From Hydractinia symbiolongicarpus (lineage: Eukaryota; Cnidaria; Hydrozoa; Anthoathecata; Hydractiniidae): DNA of 64,000 bases. The notes below the pieces were generated by a model that saw only the letters and a program-made list of their open reading frames with translations, was not told the origin of the DNA and searched no databases. Numbering within the stretch: the stretch's first letter is position 1; every line of letters starts with the position of its first letter. Where the stretch lies: contig NC_079881.1 in assembly GCF_029227915.1 (NCBI RefSeq), forward strand, positions 24,467,501 to 24,531,500, in the 5' to 3' direction. Of this stretch, positions 38,931 through 53,100 are shown piece after piece. Position numbers and translations under genes: made by a program.

Positions 38931-41900
38931 AGCGCCTTCTAACCGCCAGGATTGGTTCCATAATAAAAAAAGACTTATTTATCTAAATTTTTAAATAAAG
39001 CGCCACCACAGAGCCTAGTGTAATCGCTGAATTCCAGCAATCATGTCGAATTAAGAAGAATGTTATTCCTTGGAGTCCAATTGGCTCATTTATCACGTTT
39101 ATAAGGTCACAGTTCAAAGTTACTTCAATTAAATTCCAGAGTCAATCGTTTCACTGTTAAAAGCGATCCAACCTAGTAATTCCCGAATAATATCGCCAAA
39201 CACATGTTGGTATGAATATGTGACGCAACCGTTGTAACTCAAACGGACTGATACCATTAGAAATTCATTGAAATAAAGTTTTTTAAACTGTCTCAATTTC
39301 TTCAGCGCGCTATAACTGCTAGGATTGGTCCCACAGTAGAAAATGACTTATTTATTTAAATTCTTAAATGAAGCGCTACAACAGCGCCCAGTGTAATCGC
39401 CGAGTTCCGGCAATCATGTCAAATTAAGAAGAATGTTTTATTCTTGGAGTACAGTTGGCTCATTTATCACATTTATAAGGTCACAATCCAATGTTAGTCC
39501 AATTAAGTTACACAGTCAAACGCTTCACTGTTAAAAGCGATATAACTTAATAATATCGGGAAAATATAACTAAATACATGTTGGTACGAATATGTGACGC
39601 AACCGTTGTAACTCAAACGGATTGATACCGCCAAGAAGTCATTGAAATGGAGTTTTTGAGAATGTCTCTATTTCTTCAGCGCGCGATAACGGCTAGGATT
39701 GGTCCGACAGTAAAAAATGACTTATTTATCTAAATTTTTAAATGAAGCGCTACCACAGGGTCCAGTGTAAACACTGAGTTCTGGCAATCATGTGGAGTTA
39801 AGAAGAATGTTACTTCTTGGAATCCAATTGGATCATTTATCACATTTATAAGGTCAAAGTCAAAAATCAATTCAATTAAGTCCCACAGTCAAACGTTTCA
39901 CTGTTAAAAGCGATGCAACCTAGTAACATCCGAACACTATCGCTAAATACATATTGGTACGAATATGTGACGCAGCCGTTCTAACTCAAACGGATTTATA
40001 CTGCTAGAAATTCAATGAAATGTAGTTTTGGAAACTGTTCCAATTTATTCAGCGCGAGCTTACGGTCAGGATTGGTCCCACAGTAAGAAATGATTTATTT
40101 ATCTAAATTTTTAACTGAAACGCTACCACAGCGCCCAGTGTAATCGCTGAATTCCAGCAATCATGTCAAATTAAGAACACTGTTATTTCTTGTAGTAAAA
40201 CTGGCGCATTTATCACATTTATAAGGTCACACTCCAAAATCAGTTCAATTAAGTCCCACAGACAATCGTTTCACTGTTAAAAGCCATGCAACCTATTAAT
40301 AGGAGAACAATATCGATAAATACAAGTTGGTACGAACATGTGACGCAACCGTTGTAACTGAAGCGGATTGATACCGTTATAAATTCAATGAAATGTAGTT
40401 TTTGAAACTGTCGCTAATTCTCCAGCGCGTGCTAACGGCTAGGATTGATCCCACTAAAAAATGACTTTCTTTTCTTAATTTTTCAATGAAGCGCAACCAC
40501 AGCGCCCAGTGTAATCGCTGAGTTTCGGCAATCATGTCAAGTTAAGAAGAATGTTACTTCTAGGGCTCCAATTGGCTCACTTATCACATTCATAAGCTCA
40601 AAGTCCAGAATCAGTTCGATTAAGTCCTACAGTCAGTCGTTTCACTGTTTAAAGCGATACAACTTAGTAGTATCGGAAAAAAATATCCAAACACATGTTG
40701 GTACGAATATGTGACGCAACTGTTGTAACTCAAACAGACCGATACCGTTAGAAATTCATTGAAATGTAGTTCTTTAAACTGTCTCAATTTCTTCAGCGCG
40801 CAATAACGGCTAAGATTGGTCCCACAGTAAAAAATGACTTATTTATTCAAATTTTTAAATGAAGCGCTACTACAGCGCCCAGTTTAATCGCTGAGTTCCA
40901 GCCATCATGTCAAATTAAGAAGAATGTTATTTCTTGTAGTCAAACTGGCTCATTTATCACATTTATAAGGTCAAAGTCCAAAATCAGTCCAATTAAGTTA
41001 CACAGTCAATCGCTTCACTGTTAAAAGCGATATAACTTTGTAATATCGGGAAAATATAACTAAATACATGTTGGTACGAATATGTGACGCAACCATTGTA
41101 ACTCCAACGGATTTATACCGCTAGAAAGGCAATGAAATGTAGTCTTTGAAACTGTTCCTATGTATTCAGCGCCTTCTAACCGCCAGGATTGGTTCCATAA
41201 TAAAAAAAGACTTATTTATCTAAATTTTTAAATAAAGCGCCACCACAGAGCCTAGTGTAATCGCTGAATTCCAGCAATCATGTCGAATTAAGAAGAATGT
41301 TATTCCTTGGAGTCCAATTGGCTCATTTATCACGTTTATAAGGTCACAGTTCAAAGTTACTTCAATTAAATTCCAGAGTCAATCGTTTCACTGTTAAAAG
41401 CGATCCAACCTAGTAATTCCCGAATAATATCGCCAAACACATGTTGGTATGAATATGTGACGCAACCGTTGTAACTCAAACGGACTGATACCATTAGAAA
41501 TTCATTGAAATAAAGTTTTTTAAACTGTCTCAATTTCTTCAGCGCGCGATAACTGCTAGGATTGGTCCCACAGTAGAAAATGACTTATTTATTTAAATTC
41601 TTAAATGAAGCGCTACCACAGCGCCCAGTGTAATCGCCGAGTTCCGGCAATCATGTCAAATTAAGAAGAATGTTTTATTCTTGGAGTACAGTTGGCTCAT
41701 TTATCACATTTATAAGGTCACAATCCAATGTTAGTCCAATTAAGTTACACAGTCAAACGCTTCACTGTTAAAAGCGATATAACTTAATAATATCGGGAAA
41801 ATATAACTAAATACATGTTGGTACGAATATGTGACGCAACCGTTGTAACTCAAACGCATTGATACCGCCAAGAAGTCATTGAAATGGAGTTTTTGAGAAT

Positions 41901-43781
41901 GTCTCTATTTCTTCAGCGCGCGATAACGGCTAGGATTGGTCCGACAGTAAAAAATGACTTATTTATCTAAATTTTTAACTGAAACGCTACCACAGCGCCC
42001 AGTGTAATCGCTGAATTCCAGCAATCATGTCAAATTAAGAACACTGTTATTTCTTGTAGTAAAACTGGCGCATTTATCACATTTATAAGGTCACACTCCA
42101 AAATCAGTTCAATTAAGTCCCACAGACAATCGTTTCACTGTTAAAAGCCATGCAACCTAGTAATATGATAAAAATATGGCTAAATACAAGTTGGTACGAA
42201 TATGTCACGCAACCGTTGTAACTGAAGCGGATTGACACCGTTAGAAATTCAATGAAATGTAGTTTTTGAACCTGTCGCTATTTCTTCAGCGCGCGCTAAC
42301 GGCTACGATTAGTCCCACAGTAAAAAAAAGACTTATTTATCTAAATTTTTAAAAAACGCGCTACCACAGCGCCCAGTGTAATCGCTAAATTCCAGCAATC
42401 ATGACGAATTAAGAAGAATGTTATTTCTTGTAGTCAAACTGGCTCATTTATCACATTTATAAGGTCAAAGTCCAAAATCTGTCCAATTAGGTCCCACATT
42501 CAATCGTTTCACTGTTAAAAGCGATCCAACCTAGTAATTGCCGAATAATATCGCCAAACACATGTTGGTATGAATATGTGACGCAAACGTTGTAACTCAA
42601 ACGGACTGATACCATTAGAAATTCATTGAAATATAGTTTTTTGTGCTGTCTCAATTTCTTCGGCGCGCGATAACTGCTAGGATTGGTCCCACAGTAAAAA
42701 AAGACTTATTTATTTAAATTCTTAAATGAAGCGCTACTACAGCACCAAGTGTAATCGCTGAGTTCCGGCAATCATGTCAATATAAGAAGAATGTTTTATT
42801 CTTGGAGTCCAGTTGGCTAACTTATCACATTTATAAGGTCACAGTCCAATGTTAGTCCAATTAAGTTACACAGTCAATCGCTTCACTGTTAAAAGCGAGA
42901 TAACTTAGTAATATCGGGAAAATATAACTAAATACATGTTGGTACGAATATGTGACGCAACCGTTGTAACTCAAACGGATTGATACCGCCAAAAAGTCAT
43001 TGAAATGGAGTTTTTGAGAATGTCTCTATTTTTTCAGCGCGCGATAACGGCTAGGATTGGTCCCACAGTAAAAAATGACTTATTTTTCTGAATTTTTAAA
43101 TGAAGCGCTACCACAGGGTCCAGTGTAAACGCTGAGTTCCGGCAATCATGTGGAGTTAAGAAGAATGTTACTTCTTGGAGTCCAATTGGCTCATTTATCA
43201 CATTTATAAGGTCAAAGTCAAAAATCAATTCAATTAAGTCCCACAGTCAAACGTTTCACTGTTAAAAGCGATGCAACCTAGTAACATCCGAACACTATCG
43301 CTAAATACATGTTGGTACGAATATGTTACGCAGCCGTTCTAACTCAAACGGATTTATACCGCTAGAAAGTCAATGAAATGTAGTTTTGGAAACTGTTCCT
43401 ATTTATTCAGCGCGAGCTGACGGCCAGGATTGGTCCCACAGTAAGAAATGATTTATTTATCTAAATTTTTAAATGAAACGCTACCACAGCGCCCAGTTTA
43501 ATCGCTGAGTTCCAGCCATCATGTCAAATTAGGAAGAATGTTATTTCTAGTAGTCAAACTGGCTCATTTATCACATTTATAAGGTCAAAGTCCAAAATCA
43601 GTCCAATTAAGTCCCACATTCAATCGTTTCACTGTTAAAAGCGATCCAACCTTGTAATTGCCGAATAATATCGCCAAACACATGTTGGTATGATTATGTG
43701 ACGCAACCGTTGTAACGCAAACGGACTGATACCATTAGAAATTCATTGAAATAAAGTTTTTTAAACTGTCTCAATTTCTTC
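38931..43781 (+). repeat. 13-monomer higher-order repeat, copy 2 (4,851 bp)
   Basis: Leaders are at 39123, 39497, 39870, 40243, 40614, 40987, 41360, 41734, 42107, 42481, 42855, 43228 and 43601, in the same type order as copy 1. The left junction reads CTTCAGCGCCTTCTAACC. It joins the CAATTTCTTCAGCGC context of the last monomer to the GCCTTCTAACCGCC context that starts copy 1. The right end returns to CTTCAGCGCGCGATAAC at 43782. One substitution noticed is CAAACGGATT near 36996 against CAAACGCATT near 41847. The near identity indicates a young duplication or recent homogenisation. Confidence 0.92.
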
Positions 43782-46700
43782 AGCGCGCGATAACTGCTAG
43801 GATTGGTCCCACAGTAGAAAATGACTTATTTATATATATTCCTAAATGAAGCGCTACCACGGCGCCCAGTGTAATCGCCGAGTTCCGGCAATCATGTCAA
43901 ATTAAGAAGAATGTTTTATTCTTGGAGTCCAGTTGGCTCATTTATCACATTTATAAGGTCACAATCCAATGTTAGTCCAATTAAGTTACACAGTCAATCG
44001 CTTCACTGTTAAAAGCGATGCAACCTAGTAACATCCGAACACTATCGCTAAATACATGTTGGTACGAATATGTGACGCAGCGGTTCTAACTCAAACGGAT
44101 TTATACCGCTAGAAAGTCAATGAAATGTAGTTTTGTAAACTGTTCCTATTTATTCAGCGCGAGCTAATGGCCAGGATTGGTGCCACAGTAAAAAATGATT
44201 TTTTTATCTAAATTTTTAAATGAAACGCTACCACAGCGCCCAGTGTAATCGCTAAATTCCAGTAATCATGTCGAATTAAGAAGAATGTTATTTCTTGGAG
44301 ACCAATTGGCTCATTTATCACGTTTATAAGGTCAAAGTTTAAAGTTACTTCAATTAAATCCCAGAGTCAATCGTTTCACTGTTAAAAGCGATCCAACCTT
44401 GTAATTGCCGAATAATATCGCCAAACACATGTTGGTATGAATATGTGACGCAACCGTTATAACTCAAACGGACTGATACCATTAGAAATTCATTGAAATA
44501 TAGTTTTGGAAACTGTTGCTATTTATTCAGCGCGAGCTGACGGCCAGGATTGGTCCCACAGTAAGAAATGATTTATTTTTGTAAATTTTTTAATGAAACG
44601 CTACCACAGCGCCCAGTGTAATCGCTAAATTCCAGCAATCATGTCGAATTAAGAAGAATGTTATTCCTTGGAGTCCAATTGGCTCATTTATCACGTTTAT
44701 AAGGTCAAAGTTTAAAGTTACTTGAATTAAACCCCAGAGTCAATCGTTTCACTGTTAAAAGCGATCCAACCTTGTAATTGCCGAATAATATCGCCAAACA
44801 CATGTTGGTATGAATATGTGACGCAACCGTTGTAACTCAAACGGACTGATACCATTAGAAATTCATTGAAATATAGTTTTTTAAACTGTCTCAATTTCTT
44901 CAGTGCGCGATAACTGCTAGGATTGGTCCCACAGTAAAAAATGACTTATTTATTTAAATTCTTAAATGAAGCGCTACCACAGCGCCCAGTGTAATCGCTG
45001 AGTTCCGGCAATCATGTCAATATAAGAAGAATGTTTTATTCTTGGAGTCCAGTTGGCTAACTTATCACATTTATAAGGTCACAGTCCAATGTTAGTCCAA
45101 TTAACTTACACAGTCAATCGCTTCACTGTTAAAAGCGATATAACTTAGTAATATCGGGAAAATATAACTAAATACATGTTGGTACGAATATGTGACGCAA
45201 CCGTTGTAACTCAAACTGACCGACACCGTTAGAAATTCATTGAAATGTAGTTCTTGAAACTGTCCCAATTTCTTCGGCGCGCAATAACGGCTAGGATTGG
45301 TCCCACAGTAAAAAATGACTTATTTATTCAAATTTTTAAATGAAGCGCTACCACAGCGCCCAGTTTAATCGCTGAGTTCCAGCCATCATGTCAAATTAAG
45401 AAGAATGTTATTCCTTGGAGTCCAATGGGCTCATTTATCACATTTAAAGGCCACACTCCAGAATCAGTTCAGCTAAGTCCCAGAGTCAATCGTTTCATTG
45501 TTAAAAGCGATACAACTTAGTAATATCGAAAGAAAATCACTAAATTCATGTTGGTGCGACTATGTGACGCAACCGCTGTAACTCAAACGGATTGACACTT
45601 TTAAAAAGTCAATGAAGTGTAGTTTTTGAAACTATCTCTATTTCTTCAGCGCGAACTAACGGCTACGATTGGTCCCACAGTAGGAACAAGACTTACTTAT
45701 CTCAATTTTTAAATAAAGCGCCACCACAGAGCCTAGTGTAATCGCTGAATTCCAGCAATCATGTCGAATTAAGAAGAACATTATCCCTTGGAGTCTCATT
45801 TATCACGTTTATAAGGTCACAGTTCAAAGTTGCTTCAATTAAATCCCAGAGTCAATCGTTTCACTGTTAAAAGCGATCCAACCTAGTAACTCCTGAATAG
45901 TATCGCCAAACACATGTTGGTATGAATATGTGACGCAACCGTTGTAACTCAAACGGACTGATACCATTAGAAATTCATTGAAATAAAGTTTTTTAAACTG
46001 TCTCAATTTCTTCAGCGCGCGATAACGGCTAGGATTGGTCCCACAGTAAAAAATGACTTATTTATCTGAATTTTTAAATGAAGCGCTACCACAGCACCAA
46101 GTGTAATCGCTGAGTTCCGGCAATCATGTCAATATAAGAAGAATGTTTTATTCTTGGAGTCCAGTTGGCTAACTTATCACATTTATAAGGTCACAGTCCA
46201 ATGTTAGTCCAATTAAGTTACACAGTCAATCGCTTCACTGTTAAAAGCGAGATAACTTAGTAATATCGGGAAAATATAACTAAATACATGTTGGTACGAA
46301 TATGTGACGCAACCGTTGTAACTCAAACGGATTGATACCGCCAAAAAGTCATTGAAATGGAGTTTTTGAGAATGTCTCTATTTTTTCAGCGCGCGATAAC
46401 GGCTAGGATTGGTCCCACAGTAAAAAATGACTTATTTTTCTGAATTTTTAAATGAAGCGCTACCACAGGGTCCAGTGTAAACGCTGAGTTCCGGCAATCA
46501 TGTGGAGTTAAGAAGAATGTTACTTCTTGGAGTCCAATTGGCTCATTTATCACATTTATAAGGTCAAAGTCAAAAATCAATTCAATTAAGTCCCACAGTC
46601 AAACGTTTCACTGTTAAAAGCGATGCAACCTAGTAACATCCGAACACTATCGCTAAATACATGTTGGTACGAATATGTTACGCAGCCGTTCTAACTCAAA

Positions 46701-47742
46701 CGGATTTATACCGCTAGAAAGTCAATGAAATGTAGTTTTGGAAACTGTTCCTATTTATTCAGCGCGAGCTGACGGCCAGGATTGGTCCCACAGTAAGAAA
46801 TGATTTATTTATCTAAATTTTTAAATGAAACGCTACCACAGCGCCCAGTTTAATCGCTGAGTTCCAGCCATCATGTCAAATTAGGAAGAATGTTATTTCT
46901 AGTAGTCAAACTGGCTCATTTATCACATTTATAAGGTCAAAGTCCAAAATCAGTCCAATTAAGTCCCACATTCAATCGTTTCACTGTTAAAAGCGATCCA
47001 ACCTTGTAATTGCCGAATAATATCGCCAAACACATGTTGGTATGATTATGTGACGCAACCGTTGTAACGCAAACGGACTGATACCATTAGAAATTCATTG
47101 AAATAAAGTTTTTTAAACTGTCTCAATTTCTTCAGCGCGCGATAACTGCTAGGATTGGTCCCACAGTAGAAAATGACTTATTTATATATATTCCTAAATG
47201 AAGCGCTACCACGGCGCCCAGTGTAATCGCCGAGTTCCGGCAATCATGTCAAATTAAGAAGAATGTTTTATTCTTGGAGTCCAGTTGGCTCATTTATCAC
47301 ATTTATAAGGTCACAATCCAATGTTAGTCCAATTAAGTTACACAGTCAATCGCTTCACTGTTAAAAGCGATATAACTTAGTAATATCGGGAAAATATAAC
47401 TAAATACATGTTGGTACGAATATGTGACGCAACCGTTGTAACTCAAACGGATTGATACCGCCAAGAAGTCATTGAAATGGAGATTTTGAGAATGTCTCTA
47501 TTCCTTCAGCGCGCGATAACGGCTAGGATTGGTCCCACAGTAAAAAATGACTTATTTATCTGAATTTTTAAATGAAGCGCTACAACAGGGTCCAGTGTAA
47601 ACGCTGAGTTCCGGCAATCATGTGGAGTTAAGAAGAATGTTACTTCTTAGAGTCCAATTGGCTTATTTATCACATTTATAAGGTCAAAGTCAAAAATCAA
47701 TTCAATTAAGTCCCACAGTCAAACGTTTCACTGTTAAAAGCG
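43782..47742 (+). repeat. 9-mer echo of the 13-mer block plus start of a 10-mer duplication
   Basis: Monomers start at 43975, 44348, 44721, 45095, 45467, 45833, 46207, 46580, 46953, 47327 and 47700, with types B, C, C, B, E, C, B, D, A, B, D. About 46080-47370 repeats 42730-44018 at an offset of 3,352 bp (9 monomers), which brings back the 43034 segment at 46386. About 44018-46020 recurs at 47743-49750, at an offset of 3,725 bp (10 monomers). Thus the material between 42.7 and 49.8 kb is copied twice in overlapping frames. No gene is present. Confidence 0.82.
45467..45832 (+). repeat. Monomer with 8 bp deletion (366 bp)
   Basis: Near 45796 the sequence reads GGAGTCTCATTTATC where the sister copies at 49516 and 50636 keep GGAGTCCAATTGGCTCATTT. 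Eight bases (CAATTGGC) are missing. Because the sister copies keep these bases, the loss happened after the 10-mer duplication, or the copy at 47.7-49.8 kb was made from an intact template. Confidence 0.82.
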
Positions 47743-50700
47743 ATGCAACCTAGTAACATCCGAACACTATCGCTAAATACATGTTGGTACGAATATGTGA
47801 CGCAGCGGTTCTAACTCAAACGGATTTATACCGCTAGAAAGTCAATGAAATGTAGTTTTGTAAACTGTTCCTATTTATTCAGCGCGAGCTAACGGCCAGG
47901 ATTGGTGCCACAGTAAAAAATGATTTTTTTATCTAAATTTTTAAATGAAACGCTACCACAGCGCCCAGTGTAATCGCTAAATTCCAGTAATCATGTCGAA
48001 TTAAGAAGAATGTTATTTCTTGGAGACCAATTGGCTCATTTATCACGTTTATAAGGTCAAAGTTTAAAGTTACTTCAATTAAATCCCAGAGTCAATCGTT
48101 TCACTGTTAAAAGCGATCCAACCTTGTAATTGCCGAATAATATCGCCAAACACATGTTGGTATGAATATGTGACGCAACCGTTATAACTCAAACGGACTG
48201 ATACCATTAGAAATTCATTGAAATATAGTTTTGGAAACTGTTCCTATTTATTCAGCGCGAGCTGACGGCCAGGATTGGTCCCACAGTAAGAAATGATTTA
48301 TTTTTGTAAATTTTTTAATGAAACGCTACCACAGCGCCCAGTGTAATCGCTAAATTCCAGCAATCATGTCGAATTAAGAAGAATGTTATTCCTTGGAGTC
48401 CAATTGGCTCATTTATCACGTTTATAAGGTCAAAGTTTAAAGTTACTTGAATTAAACCCCAGAGTCAATCGTTTCACTGTTAAAAGCGATCCAACCTTGT
48501 AATTGCCGAATAATATCGCCAAACACATGTTGGTATGAATATGTGACGCAACCGTTGTAACTCAAACGGACTGATACCATTAGAAATTCATTGAAATATA
48601 GTTTTTTAAACTGTCTCAATTTCTTCAGTGCGCGATAACTGCTAGGATTGGTCCCACAGTAAAAAATGACTTATTTATTTAAATTCTTAAATGAAGCGCT
48701 ACCACAGCGCCCAGTGTAATCGCTGAGTTCCGGCAATCATGTCAATATAAGAAGAATGTTTTATTCTTGGAGTCCAGTTGGCTAACTTATCACATTTATA
48801 AGGTCACAGTCCAATGTTAGTCCAATTAACTTACACAGTCAATCGCTTCACTGTTAAAAGCGATATAACTTAGTAATATCGGGAAAATATAACTAAATAC
48901 ATGTTGGTACGAATATGTGACGCAACCGTTGTAACTCAAACTGACCGACACCGTTAGAAATTCATTGAGATGTAGTTCTTGAAACTGTCCCAATTTCTTC
49001 GGCGCGCAATAACGGCTAGGATTGGTCCCACAGTAAAAAATGACTTATTTATTCAAATTTTTAAATGAAGCGCTACCACAGCGCCCAGTTTAATCGCTGA
49101 GTTCCAGCCATCATGTCAAATTAAGAAGAATGTTATTCCTTGGAGTCCAATGGGCTCATTTATCACATTTAAAGGCCACACTCCAGAATCAGTTCAGCTA
49201 AGTCCCAGAGTCAATCGTTTCATTGTTAAAAGCGATACAACTTAGTAATATCGAAAGAAAATCACTAAATTCATGTTGGTGCGACTATGTGACGCAACCG
49301 CTGTAACTCAAACGGATTGACACTGTTAAAAAGTCAATGAAGTGTAGTTTTTGAAACTATCTCTATTTCTTCAGCGCGAACTAACGGCTACGATTGGTCC
49401 CACAGTAGGAACAAGACTTACTTATCTCAATTTTTAAATAAAGCGCCACCACAGAGCCTAGTGTAATCGCTGCATTCCAGCAATCATGTCGAATTAAGAA
49501 GAACATTATCCCTTGGAGTCCAATTGGCTCATTTATCACGTTTATAAGGTCACAGTTCAAAGTTGCTTCAATTAAATCCCAGAGTCAATCGTTTCACTGT
49601 TAAAAGCGATCCAACCTAGTAACTCCTGAATAGTATCGCCAAACACATGTTGGTATGAATATGTGACGCAACCGTTGTAACTCAAACGGACTGATACCAT
49701 TAGAAATTCATTGAAATAAAGTTTTTTAAACTGTCTCAATTTCTTCAGCGCGCGATAAGGGCTATGATTGTTCCCACAGTAAAAAATGACTTATTTATCT
49801 GAATTCTTAAATGAAGCGCTACCACAGCGCCCAGTGTAATCGCTGAGTTCCGGCAATCATGTCAATATAAGAAGAATGTTTTATTCTTGGAGTCCAGTTG
49901 GCTAACTTATCACATTTATAAGGTCACAGTCCAATGTTAGTCCAATTAACTTACACAGTCAATCGCTTCACTGTTAAAAGCGATATAACTTAGTAATATC
50001 GGGAAAATATAACTAAATACATGTTGGTACGAATATGTGACGCAACCGTTGTAACTCAAACTGACCGACACCGTTAGAAATTCATTGAGATGTAGTTCTT
50101 GAAACTGTCCCAATTTCTTCGGCGCGCAATAACGGCTAGGATTGGTCCCACAGTAAAAAATGACTTATTTATTCAAATTTTTAAATGAAGCGCTACCACA
50201 GCGCCCAGTTTAATCGCTGAGTTCCAGCCATCATGTCAAATTAAGAAGAATGTTATTCCTTGGAGTCCAATGGGCTCATTTATCACATTTAAAGGCCACA
50301 CTCCAGAATCAGTTCAGCTAAGTCCCAGAGTCAATCGTTTCATTGTTAAAAGCGATACAACTTAGTAATATCGAAAGAAAATCACTAAATTCATGTTGGT
50401 GCGACTATGTGACGCAACCGCTGTAACTCAAACGGATTGACACTGTTAAAAAGTCAATGAAGTGTAGTTTTTGAAACTATCTCTATTTCTTCAGCGCGAA
50501 CTAACGGCTACGATTGGTCCCACAGTAGGAACAAGACTTACTTATCTCAATTTTTAAATAAAGCGCCACCACAGAGCCTAGTGTAATCGCTGAATTCCAG
50601 CAATCATGTCGAATTAAGAAGAACATTATCCCTTGGAGTCCAATTGGCTCATTTATCACGTTTATAAGGTCACAGTTCAAAGTTGCTTCAATTAAATCCC

Positions 50701-53100
50701 AGAGTCAATCGTTTCACTGTTAAAAGCGATCCAACCTAGTAACTCCTGAATAGTATCGCCAAACACATGTTGGTATGAATATGTGACGCAACCGTTGTAA
50801 CTCAAACGGACTGATACCATTAGAAATTCATTGAAATAAAGTTTTTTAAACTGTCTCAATTTCTTCAGCGCGCGATAAGGGCTAGGATTGTTCCCACAGT
50901 AAAAAATGACTTATTTATCTGAATTTTTAAATGAAGCGCTACCACAGGGTCCAGTGTAAACGCTGAGTTCCGGCAATCATGTGGAGTTAAGAAGAATGTT
51001 ACTTCTTAGAGTCCAATTGGCTTATTTATCACATTTATAAGGTCAAAGTCAAAAATCAATTCAATTAAGTCCCACAGTCAAACGTTTCACTGTTAAAAGC
51101 GATGCAACCTAGTAACATCCGAACACTATCGCTGAATACATGTTGGTACGAATATGTGACGCAGCGGTTCTAACTCAAACGGATTTATACCGCTAGAAAG
51201 TCAATGAAATGAAGTTTTGTAAACTGTTCCTATTTATTCAGCACGAGCTAACGGCCAGGATTGGTGCCACAGTAAAAAATGATTTATTTATCTAAATTTT
51301 TAAATGAAACGCTACCACAGCGCCCAGTGTAATCGCTAAATTCCAGTAATCATGTCGAATTAAGAAGAATGTTATTCCTTGGAGACCAATTGGCTCATTT
51401 ATCACGTTTATAAGGTCAAAGTTTAAAGTTACTTCAATTAAATCCCAGAGTCAATCGTTTCACTGTTAAAAGCGATCCAACCTTGTAATTGCCGAATAAT
51501 ATCGCCAAACACATGTTGGTATGAATATGTGACGCAACCGTTGTAACTCAAACGGACTGATACCATTAGAAATTCATTGAAATATAGTTTTGGAAACTGT
51601 TCCTATTTATTCAGCGCGAGCTGACGGCCAGGATTGGTCCCACAGTAAGAAATGATTTATTTATCTAAATTTTTAAATGAAACGCTACCACAGCGCTCAG
51701 TGTAACCGCTAAATTCCAGCAATCATGTCGAATTAAGAAGAATGTTATTCCTTGGAGTCCAATTGGCTCATTTATCACGTTTATAAGGTCAAAGTTTAAA
51801 GTAACTTCAATTAAATCCCAGAGTCAATCGTTTCACTGTTAAAAGCGATCCAACCTTGTAATTGCCGAATAATATCGCCAAACACATGTTGGTATGAATA
51901 TGTGACGCAACCGTTGTAACTCAAACGGACTGATACCATTGGAAATTCATTGAAATATAGTTTTTTAAACTGTCTCAATTTCTTCAGTGCGCGATAACTG
52001 CTATGATTGGTCCCACAATAAAAAATGACTTATTTATTTAAATTCTTAAATGAAGCGCTACCACAGCGCCCAGTGTAATCGCTGAGTTCCGGCAATCATG
52101 TCAATATAAGAAGAATGTTTTATTCTTGGAGTCCAGTTGGCTAACTTATCACATTTATAAGGTCACAGTCCAATGTTAGTCCAATTAAGTTACACAGTCA
52201 ATCGCTTCACTGTTAAAAGCGATATAACTTAGTAATATCGGGAAAATATAACTAAATACATGTTGGTACGAATATGTGACGCAACCGTTGTAACTCAAAC
52301 TGACCGACACCGTTAGAAATTCATTGAAATGTAGTTCTTGAAACTGTCCCAATTTCTTCAGCGCGCAATAACGGCTAGGATTGGTGCCACAGTAAAAAAT
52401 GACTTATTTATTCAAATTTTTAAATGAAGCGCTACCACAGCGCCCAGTTTAATCGCTGAGTTCCAGCCATCATGTCAAATTAAGAAGAATGTTATTCCTT
52501 GGAGTCCAATGGGCTCATTTATCACATTTAAAGGCCACACTCCAGAATCAGTTCAACTAAGTCCCAGAGTCAATCGTTTCATTGTTAAAAGCGATACAAC
52601 TTAGTAATATCGAAAGAAAATCACTAAATTCATGTTGGTGCGACTATGTGACGCAACCGCTGTAACTCAAACGGATTGACACTGTTAAAAAGTCAATGAA
52701 GTGTAGTTTTTGAAACTATCTCTATTTCTTCAGCGCGAACTAACGGCTACGATTGGTCCCACAGTAGGAACAAGACTTATTTATCTAAATTTTTAAATAA
52801 AGCGCCACCACAGAGCCTACTGTAATCGCTGAATTCCAGCAATCATGTCGAATTAAGAAGAACATTATTCCTTGGAGTCCAATTGGCTCATTTATCACGT
52901 TTATAAGGTCACAGTTCAAAGTTACTTCAATTAAATCCCAGAGTCAATCGTTTCACTGTTTAAAGCTATCCAACCTAGTAACTCCTGAATAATATCGCCA
53001 AACACATGTTGGTATGAATATGTGACGCGACTGTTGTAACTCAAACGGACTGATACCATTAGAAATTCATTGAAATATAGTTTTTTAAACTGTCTCTATT
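47743..53100 (+). repeat. 9-mer duplication (3,359 bp) with an inserted 3-mer duplication
   Basis: Monomers start at 48073, 48446, 48820, 49192, 49566, 49940, 50312, 50686, 51059, 51432, 51805, 52179, 52551 and 52925, with types C, C, B, E, C, B, E, C, D, C, C, B, E, C. Leaders 47700, 48073, 48446, 48820, 49192 and 49566 recur at 51059, 51432, 51805, 52179, 52551 and 52925 (offset 3,359 bp). The B-E-C triplet from about 48680 to 49800 is itself tandemly duplicated at 49800-50920 (offset 1,120 bp). Shared private variants in the triplet include CATTGAGATGTAG near 48965 and 50085 and GCGCGATAAGGGCTA near 49750 and 50870. Confidence 0.85.

Noticed and set aside
43782-43795. Z-DNA-forming GCGCGCG stretch
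   Set aside because: The alternating run is only about 7 bp, too short to support a claim.
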